A DNA stretch of 64,000 nucleotides, taken from Prolixibacteraceae bacterium. Its GTDB lineage: Bacteria > Bacteroidota > Bacteroidia > Bacteroidales > Prolixibacteraceae. The notes below the pieces were generated by a model, which searched no databases, was not told the DNA's origin, and worked only from the letters and a program-made list of their open reading frames with translations. The DNA lies in the NCBI GenBank assembly GCA_028683385.1, contig JAQUIJ010000021.1:1-64000 (forward strand). The letters run 5' to 3'. Each line of letters starts with the position of its first letter. Within the stretch, counting starts at the first letter, position 1. The position numbers and the translations under genes are program-made. This document shows positions 26,804-35,966 of the stretch, piece by piece.

Positions 26804-28552
26804 ATGGCAACGAATCAGGAAGTATTAGAAAGTGTGAAACTAAGGGCAACTGAATGGTTGACTGATGTTTATGATGAAACAACAAAAGCAGAAGTTCGCA
26901 GGATGCTCAACAATGAAGATCCGACGGAACTTATCGATTCTTTCTACCGCGATCTCGAATTTGGAACCGGTGGCTTACGCGGCATAATGGGTGCTGGAAC
27001 CAACCGCATGAATATTTATACTGTTGGAGCTGCAACTCAGGGATTAAGTAATTACCTGAAAAAAGAATTTGCCAACCTTCCTGAAATTAAAGTCGCCATT
27101 GGCTACGATTGTCGCAATAACAGCCAATTATTCTCTGAAACCAGCGCTGATATTTTCTCTGCAAATGGCATCAAAGTTTATCTGTTCGAGGATTTACGGC
27201 CAACTCCGGAATTGTCTTTTGCTATTCGTGAATTGGGTTGCCAGAGTGGAATAATCCTGACTGCATCCCACAATCCAAAGGAATACAATGGCTATAAAGC
27301 ATATTGGAACGATGGTTCACAGATCGTATCGCCTCACGACGAAAACATCATTGACGAAGTGCTTAAAGTAAAAGCTACCGACATCAAATTCAAGGGCAAT
27401 AAAAACCTGATTACTATTTTGGGCGCTGATATGGATAACCGTTTCCTTGAAAAAGTGAAAAGTGTTTCAATTTCTCCGGAAGTTGTTCAGCGGCAAAAAG
27501 ATTTAAAAATAGTTTATACGCCAATTCACGGAACTGGCGTTCGCATGATTCCAGCCGCCTTGCGTGCTTTTGGATTCACCAATATCATCCATGTTCCTGA
27601 ACAGGATGTGGTAAGTGGCGATTTCCCAACAGTTGTTTCTCCAAATCCGGAAGAAACTGCAGCGCTTTCAATGGCGATTGCAAAAGCCGTTGAAACCGAT
27701 GCAGATGTGGTACTGGCTTCCGATCCTGATGCTGACCGGATTGGAGTTGCCGTTAAAAATGACAAGGGCGAATTCGTGATTCTGAACGGAAATCAAACAG
27801 CCCTGGTATTTATATATTACATTATCAGTAAGCGTAAAGAAAGCGGTAAACTTTCAGGTAACGAGTTCATTGTAAAAACCATAGTAACCACCGAACTGAT
27901 TGCAAAAATTGCCGAACGCAACAACGTTGATTTTTACGATGTATTTACGGGCTTTAAATACATTGCTGAGGTCATTCGCGATTTGGAAGGGCAGAAAGTT
28001 TACATCGGAGGTGGAGAAGAAAGCTTCGGGTTCATGCCTGCCGATTTTGTTCGGGATAAAGATGCCGTTTCGTCGTGTGCATTGATGGCCGAAATAGTTG
28101 CATGGGCGAAAGATCAGGGCAAATCGTTGTACGAAATGCTTTTGGATATTTATCTGGAATATGGCTATTCACGCGAAAAAATGAAATATGTGGTGCGCAA
28201 AGGAAAAACAGGCGCCGAAGAAATTCAGCAGATGATGGTTAATTTCCGCACCAACCCACCAAAAGAACTGGGTGGCTCAAAACTGAAGATTGTAAAAGAC
28301 TACGAAACTTTAATTGCAAAGAATCTTCTTTCCCGGGAAGAGACTAAGATCAATCAAAAAACTACCTCGAATGTTCTGCAATTCTTTACCGAGGATGGAA
28401 CAAAAATATCTGTTCGTCCTTCAGGAACTGAGCCAAAGATTAAATTCTATTTTGAGGTTTCTGGTGAGTTTAACAAACGTGCCGATTACGATGCTGTTGA
28501 AAAACTAGCCGATGAGAAGATTGAGGCCATCATGCAAGAGCTCGATTTGTAG
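26804..28552 (+). CDS. Phosphoglucomutase/phosphomannomutase
   Basis: Alpha-D-phosphohexomutase interconverting hexose-1- and hexose-6-phosphates. TASHNPKEYNGYK at 153-165 holds the phosphoserine Ser155; DPDADR at 307-312 is the magnesium loop; GGGEESFGF is the sugar-binding loop; and RPSGTEPKIKFYFE is the phosphate-binding C-terminal motif. At 582 residues it belongs to the long PgcA/PGM2-like branch. It lies 33 bp behind rfbD and could supply glucose-1-phosphate to RfbA. Confidence 0.92.
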   Translation: MATNQEVLESVKLRATEWLTDVYDETTKAEVRRMLNNEDPTELIDSFYRDLEFGTGGLRGIMGAGTNRMNIYTVGAATQGLSNYLKKEFANLPEIKVAIGYDCRNNSQLFSETSADIFSANGIKVYLFEDLRPTPELSFAIRELGCQSGIILTASHNPKEYNGYKAYWNDGSQIVSPHDENIIDEVLKVKATDIKFKGNKNLITILGADMDNRFLEKVKSVSISPEVVQRQKDLKIVYTPIHGTGVRMIPAALRAFGFTNIIHVPEQDVVSGDFPTVVSPNPEETAALSMAIAKAVETDADVVLASDPDADRIGVAVKNDKGEFVILNGNQTALVFIYYIISKRKESGKLSGNEFIVKTIVTTELIAKIAERNNVDFYDVFTGFKYIAEVIRDLEGQKVYIGGGEESFGFMPADFVRDKDAVSSCALMAEIVAWAKDQGKSLYEMLLDIYLEYGYSREKMKYVVRKGKTGAEEIQQMMVNFRTNPPKELGGSKLKIVKDYETLIAKNLLSREETKINQKTTSNVLQFFTEDGTKISVRPSGTEPKIKFYFEVSGEFNKRADYDAVEKLADEKIEAIMQELDL

Positions 28553-28594
28553 TCTGAACCAAGTATTAATAAATAAAAACTAAAACCAAATCAA

Positions 28595-29350
28595 ATGAAA
28601 AGTGTATTGATTACAGCGGTTGGCGTATTAGCCATAACTGCAACTTTTGCTCAGGGAAGAACTGATTTCCCTATGAAACCTGAAATGACTGAAATCTGGG
28701 ATCCGGAAATTTCAGTAGTTACTCCCGGTGCAACACCTCAGGATGCCCCGGCGGATGCCATTGTGCTTTTTGATGGGAAAGTAATTACTTCGGAGTGGAC
28801 CAATGATGCAGGCGCAGAACCCGGCTGGAAAGTTGCCGATGGTTGTGTTACAGTGGCTAAAGGTTCAGGAGTTATTAAAACAAAAAGGCAATTCAACGAT
28901 TTCCAGCTTCATATCGAATGGAGAACTCCTGCTGAAGTAGTTGGCGAAAGTCAGGGACGTGGAAATAGTGGTATTTTCCTTCAGGGATTGTATGAATTAC
29001 AGGTATTAGACAACTATAATAATCGCACTTACCGTAATGGTCAGGCCGGAAGTTTCTACAAACAATATCCACCTTTGGTAAATGTTTGCAAAGGTCCTGG
29101 TGTATGGCAGGTTTATGATGTTATTTACACTGCACCTCGCTTTAATGCCAATGGCACTTATTTTACCCCCCCAACTGTAACTGTTTTGCAGAATGGTGTA
29201 TTGGTTCAGAATCATGTGGCGTTACGCGGACCAACCGAGTATATTGGTATTCCTGAGTATTTCGTGAAACCTCACGGAGCAGGGCCAATTATTCTTCAGG
29301 ATCACGGGAATCCGGTTAGCTACCGCAATATTTGGATACGAGAATTGTAA
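28595..29350 (+). CDS. Secreted DUF1080 (3-keto-disaccharide hydrolase-like) protein
   Basis: Exported protein with a signal peptide (1-19) and one DUF1080 domain, a concanavalin-like beta sandwich. Family marks are VLFDGKVITSEWTN, FQLHIEWRTP, GRGNSGIFLQGLYELQVLDNY (in the region 111-131) and PIILQDHGNPVSYRNIWIREL at the end. Some DUF1080 proteins hydrolyse 3-keto-glycosides; no partner 3-dehydrogenase is seen here. A perfect intrinsic terminator follows directly, so it ends the rfbA-to-DUF1080 transcript. Confidence 0.85.
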   Translation: MKSVLITAVGVLAITATFAQGRTDFPMKPEMTEIWDPEISVVTPGATPQDAPADAIVLFDGKVITSEWTNDAGAEPGWKVADGCVTVAKGSGVIKTKRQFNDFQLHIEWRTPAEVVGESQGRGNSGIFLQGLYELQVLDNYNNRTYRNGQAGSFYKQYPPLVNVCKGPGVWQVYDVIYTAPRFNANGTYFTPPTVTVLQNGVLVQNHVALRGPTEYIGIPEYFVKPHGAGPIILQDHGNPVSYRNIWIREL

Positions 29351-29362
29351 TTTATATCTTGG

Positions 29363-29398
29363 CAAAGCTTTCTGAAATCAGAAAGCTTTGTTTTTTTT
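29363..29398 (+). terminator. Intrinsic terminator
   Basis: Two perfect 13-base arms (29363-29375 and 29378-29390) with a 2-base loop are followed by eight T residues. It closes the transcript ending with the DUF1080 gene. Confidence 0.92.
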
Positions 29399-29421
29399 GA
29401 TCTAACGATAACCACAAACAA

Positions 29422-31035
29422 ATGACTTCTAAGCTGAGGTGCGCCTTCTTTTTTGTATTTTTTTCTTTCTTTTCGTCCTCTGTCTTTTCTCAGATCTATT
29501 TTACTTCATCAGATCTTCCTTTGGTTGTAATCAATACAAATGGAAAACAAATAATTGACGATCCAAAGATTATCGCAGATATGGGAATCATTTGGAATGG
29601 ATCAGGTAAACGCAATTCGCTGAGCGACCCAAAGAATAATTACAATGGTAAAATTGGGATCGAACTCAGGGGGTCATCGTCGCAAATGTTCCCCAAAAAA
29701 AGCTATGGATTTGAAACGAAATCCAACGATTTGGTAACAACCGATTTTCCATTGCTTGATATGCCTGAAGAAAATGATTGGATACTTTATGCTCCGTATA
29801 CCGATAAAACGATGATTCGTAATGTTCTCACCTATACACTCGACGCTTCATTTGGGCATTGGGCACCCCGATGTAGGTTTGTTGAACTCTTTCTGAACGG
29901 AAGTTATGAAGGCGTTTATGTTTTGATGGAAAAAATCAAGCGAAATAAGAACCGGGTTGATATTGCAAAATTAACTACGACTGATAATTCCGGAGAAGAC
30001 CTGACAGGCGGCTACATTATCAAAATTGATAAAACCACTGGTAGTTCTGGAACTGGTTGGTATTCAAATTATTCAAATGTATCGGGATATACTTATTATC
30101 AATATGATTATCCGAAATCAGACGTAATAACTTCGTCACAACGAACATATATTCAGAATTATACAAGGAGCATGGAGACTGCTTTGTACCTGGGAAAATA
30201 TACCGGGACGGGAAGTTATCATGATTTTCTGAATGACTCGTCGTTTATCGATTTTATGATTATCAATGAACTTTCTAAGAATGTGGATGGATATCGATTG
30301 AGTTCCTATTTATATAAAGGGAAAAATGACCGGATGAATTGTGGCCCAATCTGGGATTTTAATCTGGGCTATGGAAATGCTGATTATTACAATGCCTGGA
30401 CACCATATGGATTTCAATATCAGGCTAATCTAGGTGCCGATAATTGGCAAAATCCATTTTGGTGGGACAAATTAATTCGCGACCAGTCGTATGTCAATAA
30501 TCTGAAGAAAAGGTGGACCTCTTTGCGTAAAAAGGAGCTTTCTAATCAACGCGTCACTTTTGTGATCGATAGTTTGGTTGTTGTAATTTCGGAAGCCAAA
30601 GACAGAAATTACCAACGATGGAACAATGTTATTGGTCAGAAGATATGGCCTAATTATTATGTAGGATATTCATACGCTTCGGAAGTTGACTGGATGAAAA
30701 ATTGGATTGCCGATCGTTTGTCATACCTGGACTATCAGTGGCCTTACAACTTTACCGGTACTGATAATAATTTGATTTCACAATCACAATCAATTTACCC
30801 AAACCCATTTTCCGATCAATTAACTATTCATCTTTCTCCGGATAATAATGGTGCCGGTTGTGCCGAAATTTACAGTACGAGCGGATCTTTATTACTGAAA
30901 TCAAATGTAATAATTCAGAATGGTGTAATTCGGCTTGAGTTTTCAGGAAGAAATACCTTGAGTAGTGGTTTTTATGTGTTAAAGATTAGCCAAAGCAACC
31001 GCATTTTATTGACAGAGAAGGTGGTGAGGCGATAA
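29422..31035 (+). CDS. CotH-like kinase protein with T9SS sorting domain
   Basis: Secreted CotH-family protein, related to the spore-coat kinase CotH and to proteins found with cellulosomal or cell-wall systems. Signal peptide 1-23; CotH domain about 60-430 with IELRGSSSQMFPKKSYGFE, NDWILYAPYTDKTMIRN, EGVYVLMEKIKRNKNRV (around the nucleotide-contacting lysine) and GPIWDFNLGYGN, which contains the conserved Asp. The last 80 residues form a T9SS sorting domain (SIYPNPFSDQ). It therefore should work outside the cell, where ATP is scarce, so its role may be structural or cell-wall related. It stands alone behind the terminator at 29363. Confidence 0.82.
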   Translation: MTSKLRCAFFFVFFSFFSSSVFSQIYFTSSDLPLVVINTNGKQIIDDPKIIADMGIIWNGSGKRNSLSDPKNNYNGKIGIELRGSSSQMFPKKSYGFETKSNDLVTTDFPLLDMPEENDWILYAPYTDKTMIRNVLTYTLDASFGHWAPRCRFVELFLNGSYEGVYVLMEKIKRNKNRVDIAKLTTTDNSGEDLTGGYIIKIDKTTGSSGTGWYSNYSNVSGYTYYQYDYPKSDVITSSQRTYIQNYTRSMETALYLGKYTGTGSYHDFLNDSSFIDFMIINELSKNVDGYRLSSYLYKGKNDRMNCGPIWDFNLGYGNADYYNAWTPYGFQYQANLGADNWQNPFWWDKLIRDQSYVNNLKKRWTSLRKKELSNQRVTFVIDSLVVVISEAKDRNYQRWNNVIGQKIWPNYYVGYSYASEVDWMKNWIADRLSYLDYQWPYNFTGTDNNLISQSQSIYPNPFSDQLTIHLSPDNNGAGCAEIYSTSGSLLLKSNVIIQNGVIRLEFSGRNTLSSGFYVLKISQSNRILLTEKVVRR

Positions 31036-31162
31036 TTTATTTACAATTTCAACGGGTAATAGTTAAATCGGAAATAAGTAAACTGTAAATTGTTTAGATG
31101 GTCAAATGGTTAAATGGTCAGTGATAGATGCGTAAAAGGTAAATGGCAAATTGTAAATTAAT

Positions 31163-31170
31163 TATCTTTG
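31163..31170 (+). promoter_or_regulatory. Candidate -7 promoter element of guaA
   Basis: TATCTTTG matches TAnnTTTG and lies 21 bases before the guaA ATG. The expected TTTG box 19-21 bases further upstream is not present; the region before it is degenerate A/T-rich repeat. Confidence 0.45.
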
Positions 31171-31191
31171 GCGCAATTAAAAATTATCTTC

Positions 31192-32721
31192 ATGCAGGAA
31201 AAAATTCTAATCCTCGATTTTGGTTCGCAGTACACTCAATTGATTGGCCGTCGTGTCAGAGAGTTAAATGTTTACTGCGAAATATATCCATATAATCATT
31301 ATCCAGCTATTGATGAGACTGTTAAAGGTGTCATTCTTTCCGGAAGCCCGTTTTCAGTTCGCGATGCCAATGCTCCAAAACCCGATTTATCGCTAATCAA
31401 AGGAAAAATGCCTTTGCTGGGTGTTTGTTACGGAGCGCAGTATTTGGCACATTATTTTGGTGGCGAAGTTGCACCTTCGAATTCACGCGAATACGGGCGT
31501 GCAAACCTCGGATTTGTTGATAATTCAAATTCGTTGCTTAAAAGTATCAGTCAGCACACACAAGTCTGGATGTCGCATGGCGACACCATTGTTCGTATTC
31601 CTGAAAACTATAAAGTAATTGCCAGTACTGCCGATGTGGAGTATGCAGCCTATCAGATTGAAGGCGAAGAAACATTTGCCATTCAGTTTCATCCTGAAGT
31701 TTATCATACCACAGAAGGTACTCAGCTTTTGCAGAATTTTGTGGTTGATATTTGTGGTTGCAAACAGGACTGGACACCCGATTCGTTTATTGAAACAACA
31801 GTAAAAGAATTGAAAGCCAAACTGGGCGATGACCGGGTGGTTCTTGGCCTTTCTGGCGGAGTTGATTCTTCTGTCGCCGGAGTGCTTTTACATCGTGCAA
31901 TTGGCAAGAACCTGACCTGTATCTTTGTTGATAATGGCTTGTTGCGAAAGGACGAGTTTCAACAGGTACTCGACTCGTATCAGCACATGGGATTGAATGT
32001 CATTGGAGTTGATGCCAGCCAGAAATTTTGGGATGACCTGGCCGGAGTTAGGGATCCGGAAGCTAAACGTAAAATTATTGGTCGCGACTTCATCGAAGTG
32101 TTCGATGTGGAAGCACACAAAATACGAGATGTAAAATGGTTAGCACAGGGTACTATTTATCCGGATGTTATTGAATCTGTTTCGGTGAACGGACCATCGG
32201 CAACAATCAAATCTCACCACAATGTGGGCGGATTACCCGAGAAAATGCACCTGAAAGTGGTTGAACCATTGAAGTTGCTTTTCAAGGACGAAGTTCGCAG
32301 GGTAGGGAAGGCTTTGGATATGAAACCTGAGCTCTTAGGTCGTCATCCATTTCCTGGGCCAGGATTGGGCATCCGGATTTTGAGTGATGTGACTCCCGAA
32401 AAAGTTCGCATTCTTCAGGAAGCTGATGCCATTTTTATTGAAGGTTTGAAAGAATGGGGTTTGTACGACAAAGTTTGGCAGGCTGGCGTAATGTTACTTC
32501 CGGTACAGTCAGTTGGTGTAATGGGCGATGAACGCACTTACGAAAATGTTGTTGCGCTGCGTGCTGTTGCTTCAACCGACGGAATGACTGCCGACTGGGT
32601 ACATTTGCCTTACGAATTTCTGGCCAAGATGTCGAACGAAATCATAAACAAAGTGCGTGGAATCAACCGCGTAGTTTACGACATCAGCTCAAAACCACCG
32701 GCAACTATTGAGTGGGAATAG
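31192..32721 (+). CDS. guaA: GMP synthase (glutamine-hydrolysing)
   Basis: Converts XMP to GMP with glutamine and ATP. The class I glutamine amidotransferase domain is first: GVCYGAQ with nucleophile Cys79 and IQFHPEV with the catalytic His and Glu. The ATP-pyrophosphatase domain follows with the PP-loop [10 protein letters not shown], and the dimerisation domain ends at KPPATIEWE, the universal GuaA C terminus. The start is the ATG giving [17 protein letters not shown]; a longer frame would begin at a TTG within the promoter. Length 509 is standard. Confidence 0.97.
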   Translation: MQEKILILDFGSQYTQLIGRRVRELNVYCEIYPYNHYPAIDETVKGVILSGSPFSVRDANAPKPDLSLIKGKMPLLGVCYGAQYLAHYFGGEVAPSNSREYGRANLGFVDNSNSLLKSISQHTQVWMSHGDTIVRIPENYKVIASTADVEYAAYQIEGEETFAIQFHPEVYHTTEGTQLLQNFVVDICGCKQDWTPDSFIETTVKELKAKLGDDRVVLGLSGGVDSSVAGVLLHRAIGKNLTCIFVDNGLLRKDEFQQVLDSYQHMGLNVIGVDASQKFWDDLAGVRDPEAKRKIIGRDFIEVFDVEAHKIRDVKWLAQGTIYPDVIESVSVNGPSATIKSHHNVGGLPEKMHLKVVEPLKLLFKDEVRRVGKALDMKPELLGRHPFPGPGLGIRILSDVTPEKVRILQEADAIFIEGLKEWGLYDKVWQAGVMLLPVQSVGVMGDERTYENVVALRAVASTDGMTADWVHLPYEFLAKMSNEIINKVRGINRVVYDISSKPPATIEWE

Positions 32722-32751
32722 AAAGTCCGAAGTCCGAAGATGGAAGACAGA

Positions 32752-32799
32752 AATGTTGCTCCGATGACTTCAAGTCATCGGAGCAACATTTGTTTTTTT
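32752..32799 (+). terminator. Terminator of guaA, ACT-TCA-AGT hairpin
   Basis: Perfect arms of 18 bases (32752-32769 and 32773-32790; the loop can close to one base) with centre GACTTCAAGTC are followed by TTTGTTTTTTT. Outside them, AGTCCGAAGTCCGA and TCGGACTTCTGTCTCCGGACT form a second, looser layer of inverted repeat. Confidence 0.85.
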
Positions 32800-32837
32800 C
32801 GGACTTCTGTCTCCGGACTTCCGTCTACTGACTCAAG

Positions 32838-33632
32838 CTAAAAATCGGAATAATCGGTTGGGTGCAGAAGCAATTTGACCGATTTGGAAACCGTATTTTG
32901 ATATTCCGGCAAAGCCGACAAGGCTTTCCATTCAGGATGTGCCCTGAAAGCATCCCAACGCTCGTCGTGGGTTGTCATGTCAGCAAAAGTAGTGAGGTAC
33001 ATCAGGTTGGGCATGGTACTACCCGAAATCACTTCAGCATAAAACACAGCATTAAAATCAAGGCTTTTAAAAAGTTTGATTTCTCCACCAGCATTAAACA
33101 TTTTTACTTTCTGCCTGAATAAGTTTTCAGTAGGCCCCTCGTAGCTTCGCAGTTCGTAAATCCGCTCTGATGGCGCGGTTTTGTGGTTTGGAATAAAATA
33201 GTTTGGGGCATCCGGAAAGGCTCTCAGAAGTATGGATTCTTTACGTATAAATGGCCTTTGGTCAAATGGTGCTCCCAGGAAACCAATTCCTTTGGCTTGG
33301 TATTCCTGATCCTGAGCCAGAACATCCTGAATTTTTACAAAATGATCGGGCGAGGTAAAAGGGATCCAAATGTAAACGTATTTGCCTGAAGTTGTGTCGC
33401 TTTCTAGGGGTTTAAACACGCCCACTTTTTGAATTCCGGCGCGATGTAAAGCGGGTAAATAGGAGTTCTTTAGGAAATTATCAATCTTTTCTTCCTGAGC
33501 TTTCCCGGTTAGTCGGTAAACCTGAATCTGGTAATAATCGGGTGAGGCGGCAAAAATTGAGGCCGAAAAGGACAAAATGAAAATAATAATCAAGATTGAT
33601 GTTCGTTCGAGTCTTTTGGTAAGTTGGTTCAT
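32838..33632 (-). CDS. Secreted NIPSNAP-family protein
   Basis: Protein of 264 residues with a signal peptide or N-terminal anchor (hydrophobic 11-28, ending FAAS) and two NIPSNAP/dimeric alpha-beta-barrel modules: YYQIQVYRLTGKAQEE (about 31-130) and IYELRSYEGPTENLF (about 160-260). The ATG at 33632 is chosen because the longer frame starts with TTG and would put 26 residues before the signal peptide. Function of this family is unclear; several Bacteroidota copies lie near sugar-acid metabolism genes, but here its neighbours give no clue. Confidence 0.8.
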   Translation of the reverse strand: MNQLTKRLERTSILIIIFILSFSASIFAASPDYYQIQVYRLTGKAQEEKIDNFLKNSYLPALHRAGIQKVGVFKPLESDTTSGKYVYIWIPFTSPDHFVKIQDVLAQDQEYQAKGIGFLGAPFDQRPFIRKESILLRAFPDAPNYFIPNHKTAPSERIYELRSYEGPTENLFRQKVKMFNAGGEIKLFKSLDFNAVFYAEVISGSTMPNLMYLTTFADMTTHDERWDAFRAHPEWKALSALPEYQNTVSKSVKLLLHPTDYSDF

Positions 33633-33882
33633 GATTTTGTATTTTGGTTTAGAAACCCTAAAGGTATAAATTATCTGATGTTTAATCATTCCACAAACCT
33701 GTAACTTCAATTTTTTGAATAGAATGATTCAGTGATTTATTGGTGAGTTTTTCTGATTTCGTTCTATTTAGAAAAGTCTTTGAATGACTGAATAAAATCA
33801 TGTATTTCCTTTTTATTTGTAATCATTTTTGAATTGGAGTACAAATATGAGCACTGAACATTTATAATTTATAATTTGAAAC

Positions 33883-35907
33883 ATGGGAAATTTGAACCGA
33901 TTTGTATTGATTTCGTTGCTATTGACTAGTCTGTCCTGTCGACAGGAACCTCCCAAATCAAAGGCAATCGACCTGGCTGATATGGATAAATCATATAGTC
34001 CGGCTACCGATTTTGATAATTATGCCAACGGCGGCTGGAAAAAGCGATTCCCAATTCCGGATGAGAAAAGCCGGTTTGGATCTTTCGATTTGCTTGCTGA
34101 TACAGGCGAGGTACAAGTACAAAAACTGATAATTGACATTGCTTCCAAAAAACAGGAGCCAGGATCAATTGCGCTTAAAATTGCCGATTTCTACAATACC
34201 GGAATGGATACCGCTAAAATTGAAGCAGATGGATTGGCTCCTGTTCAGCCACTCTTTGATGAGATCGAAGGTATTCAAAATAAGGAAGATGTATTAAAAG
34301 TGGTTGCTGATTTGCAAACGAAAGGAATTCGCCCGCTGTACTCGATATTTTCCGATGCCGATCAGAAAAATTCGGAGATGGTGGTTGCCTATCTTTACCA
34401 GGGTGGACTTGGAATGCCTGACCGTGATTACTATATGAATGACGATGAACGAAGCAGAAGTGTCCAGGCTGCTTACGAAGAGCATCTCCGGAAGGTGTTT
34501 GCTTTAGCAGGTTCGGATGAAGTAACTTCGAAAACAGATGCTTCAGTAGTTTACAGTTTAGAAAAACGACTTGCGTCAAAGTCAATGACAAAACTCGAAC
34601 AGCGCGACCCACACAAGATTTACCACAAAATAAATCTGGAAGGATTGCAGAAGATTTCTCCTGAAATTGACTGGTCATCGCAATTTCAAAGTTTAGGACT
34701 TGCAAATCCTGGTGATTTCATTGTTGGTCAGCCCGATTTTTTTGCTGAATTGGGAAAAATGCTGAAAGAGGTTTCGGTTGACGATTGGAAAATTTATCTG
34801 AAATGGCAAGTGTTGCGAAGTACAAGTTCTTATTTGTCAACTGCTTTCGTGAATCAGAATTTTGATTTCTTTGGGAAGACCCTCACTGGACAAATGGCTC
34901 AGCGTCCACGTTGGAAAAGAGTTCAGGAAGCCACGGATAATGCGCTGAGTGAAGCTATCGGGCAATTGTATGTGAAAAAATATTTTCCGGCTGAATCCAA
35001 AAAAAGGATGGTTGAATTAGTCGAGAACTTACGGATTTCATTGGGCGAACGCATTAAACAACTGGCATGGATGAGCGATGAAACAAAAGCAAAGGCTCTT
35101 GAAAAATTGGACGCTATTACCGTAAAAGTTGGCTATCCTGATAAATGGCGCGATTATTCATCCCTCGAAGTTTCAACCGATTCGTATTTAACTAATGTTT
35201 TACGTGCCAGCCAGTTCGATTTTAATTTCATGATCTCGAAAGTAAATAAGCCGGTTGATCGCTTTGAATGGCAAATGCCACCGCAGCAAGTGAATGCTTA
35301 TTATAACCCAACAATGAATGAAATTGTATTTCCGGCAGCTATTCTTCAACCACCATTCTTTTATGTCGATGCTGACGATGCTGTGAATTATGGCGCTATT
35401 GGAGTGGTTATTGGCCACGAAATGACCCATGGTTTTGATGATCAAGGTTGCCAGTACGACAAAGTTGGAAATCTTTCAAACTGGTGGACCGACAATGATG
35501 CGAAATTGTTTGCTGAACGGACAAAAGTGCTGGCCAATCAGTTTAATAATTATACAGTGCTCGATACCTTGAAAGCCAATGGTGAACTTTGTTTGGGTGA
35601 AAATATTGCCGATTTGGGTGGTTTAAATGTCGCCTATGGCGCGATGAAAAAAGCATCAACTGGTAACGAGCAGCCGATTGATGGTTTCACGCCCGATCAA
35701 CGCTTTTTCCTGGCGTACGCGCACCTTTGGGCTCAGAATATTCGCGACAAGGAAATTATTCGCCGTACTAAAGAAGATCCGCATTCGCTCGGGCGTTTCC
35801 GGGTTTTAGGGCCACTTCGCAATATGCCCGAATTCTACAAGGCTTTTGATGCAAAAGAAGGTGATTACATGTATCTGAAAGAAGCCGATAGAGCTGTGAT
35901 TTGGTAA
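33883..35907 (+). CDS. M13 family zinc metallopeptidase (PepO/neprilysin-like), lipoprotein
   Basis: Membrane-anchored peptidase that cuts small peptides. The N terminus is a lipoprotein signal with lipid-bound Cys19 (TSLSC). Peptidase_M13_N covers about 35-415 and the catalytic M13 domain 465-674. VIGHEMTHGFDD holds zinc ligands His512 and His516 and catalytic Glu513; GENIADLGG holds the third ligand Glu573; RVLGPLRNMPEF is the substrate-binding end motif. Length 674 is typical. It is monocistronic and convergent with the NADH dehydrogenase gene across a shared terminator. Confidence 0.93.
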   Translation: MGNLNRFVLISLLLTSLSCRQEPPKSKAIDLADMDKSYSPATDFDNYANGGWKKRFPIPDEKSRFGSFDLLADTGEVQVQKLIIDIASKKQEPGSIALKIADFYNTGMDTAKIEADGLAPVQPLFDEIEGIQNKEDVLKVVADLQTKGIRPLYSIFSDADQKNSEMVVAYLYQGGLGMPDRDYYMNDDERSRSVQAAYEEHLRKVFALAGSDEVTSKTDASVVYSLEKRLASKSMTKLEQRDPHKIYHKINLEGLQKISPEIDWSSQFQSLGLANPGDFIVGQPDFFAELGKMLKEVSVDDWKIYLKWQVLRSTSSYLSTAFVNQNFDFFGKTLTGQMAQRPRWKRVQEATDNALSEAIGQLYVKKYFPAESKKRMVELVENLRISLGERIKQLAWMSDETKAKALEKLDAITVKVGYPDKWRDYSSLEVSTDSYLTNVLRASQFDFNFMISKVNKPVDRFEWQMPPQQVNAYYNPTMNEIVFPAAILQPPFFYVDADDAVNYGAIGVVIGHEMTHGFDDQGCQYDKVGNLSNWWTDNDAKLFAERTKVLANQFNNYTVLDTLKANGELCLGENIADLGGLNVAYGAMKKASTGNEQPIDGFTPDQRFFLAYAHLWAQNIRDKEIIRRTKEDPHSLGRFRVLGPLRNMPEFYKAFDAKEGDYMYLKEADRAVIW

Positions 35908-35920
35908 TGAATAGTTGAAT

Positions 35921-35966
35921 AAAAGAGATGCCGGCTAAAAAGTGATTTAGCTGGCATCTCTTTTTT
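35921..35966. terminator. Bidirectional terminator
   Basis: Arms 35925-35939 and 35946-35960 pair with one G-T exception and are flanked by AAAA on the left and TTTTTT on the right, so both convergent genes can end here. The right end overlaps the stop codon of the minus-strand gene. Confidence 0.85.

Noticed and set aside
31168-31191. Longer GuaA N terminus from a TTG codon
   Set aside because: The following ATG gives the conserved GuaA start, and the extension overlaps the likely -7 promoter box.
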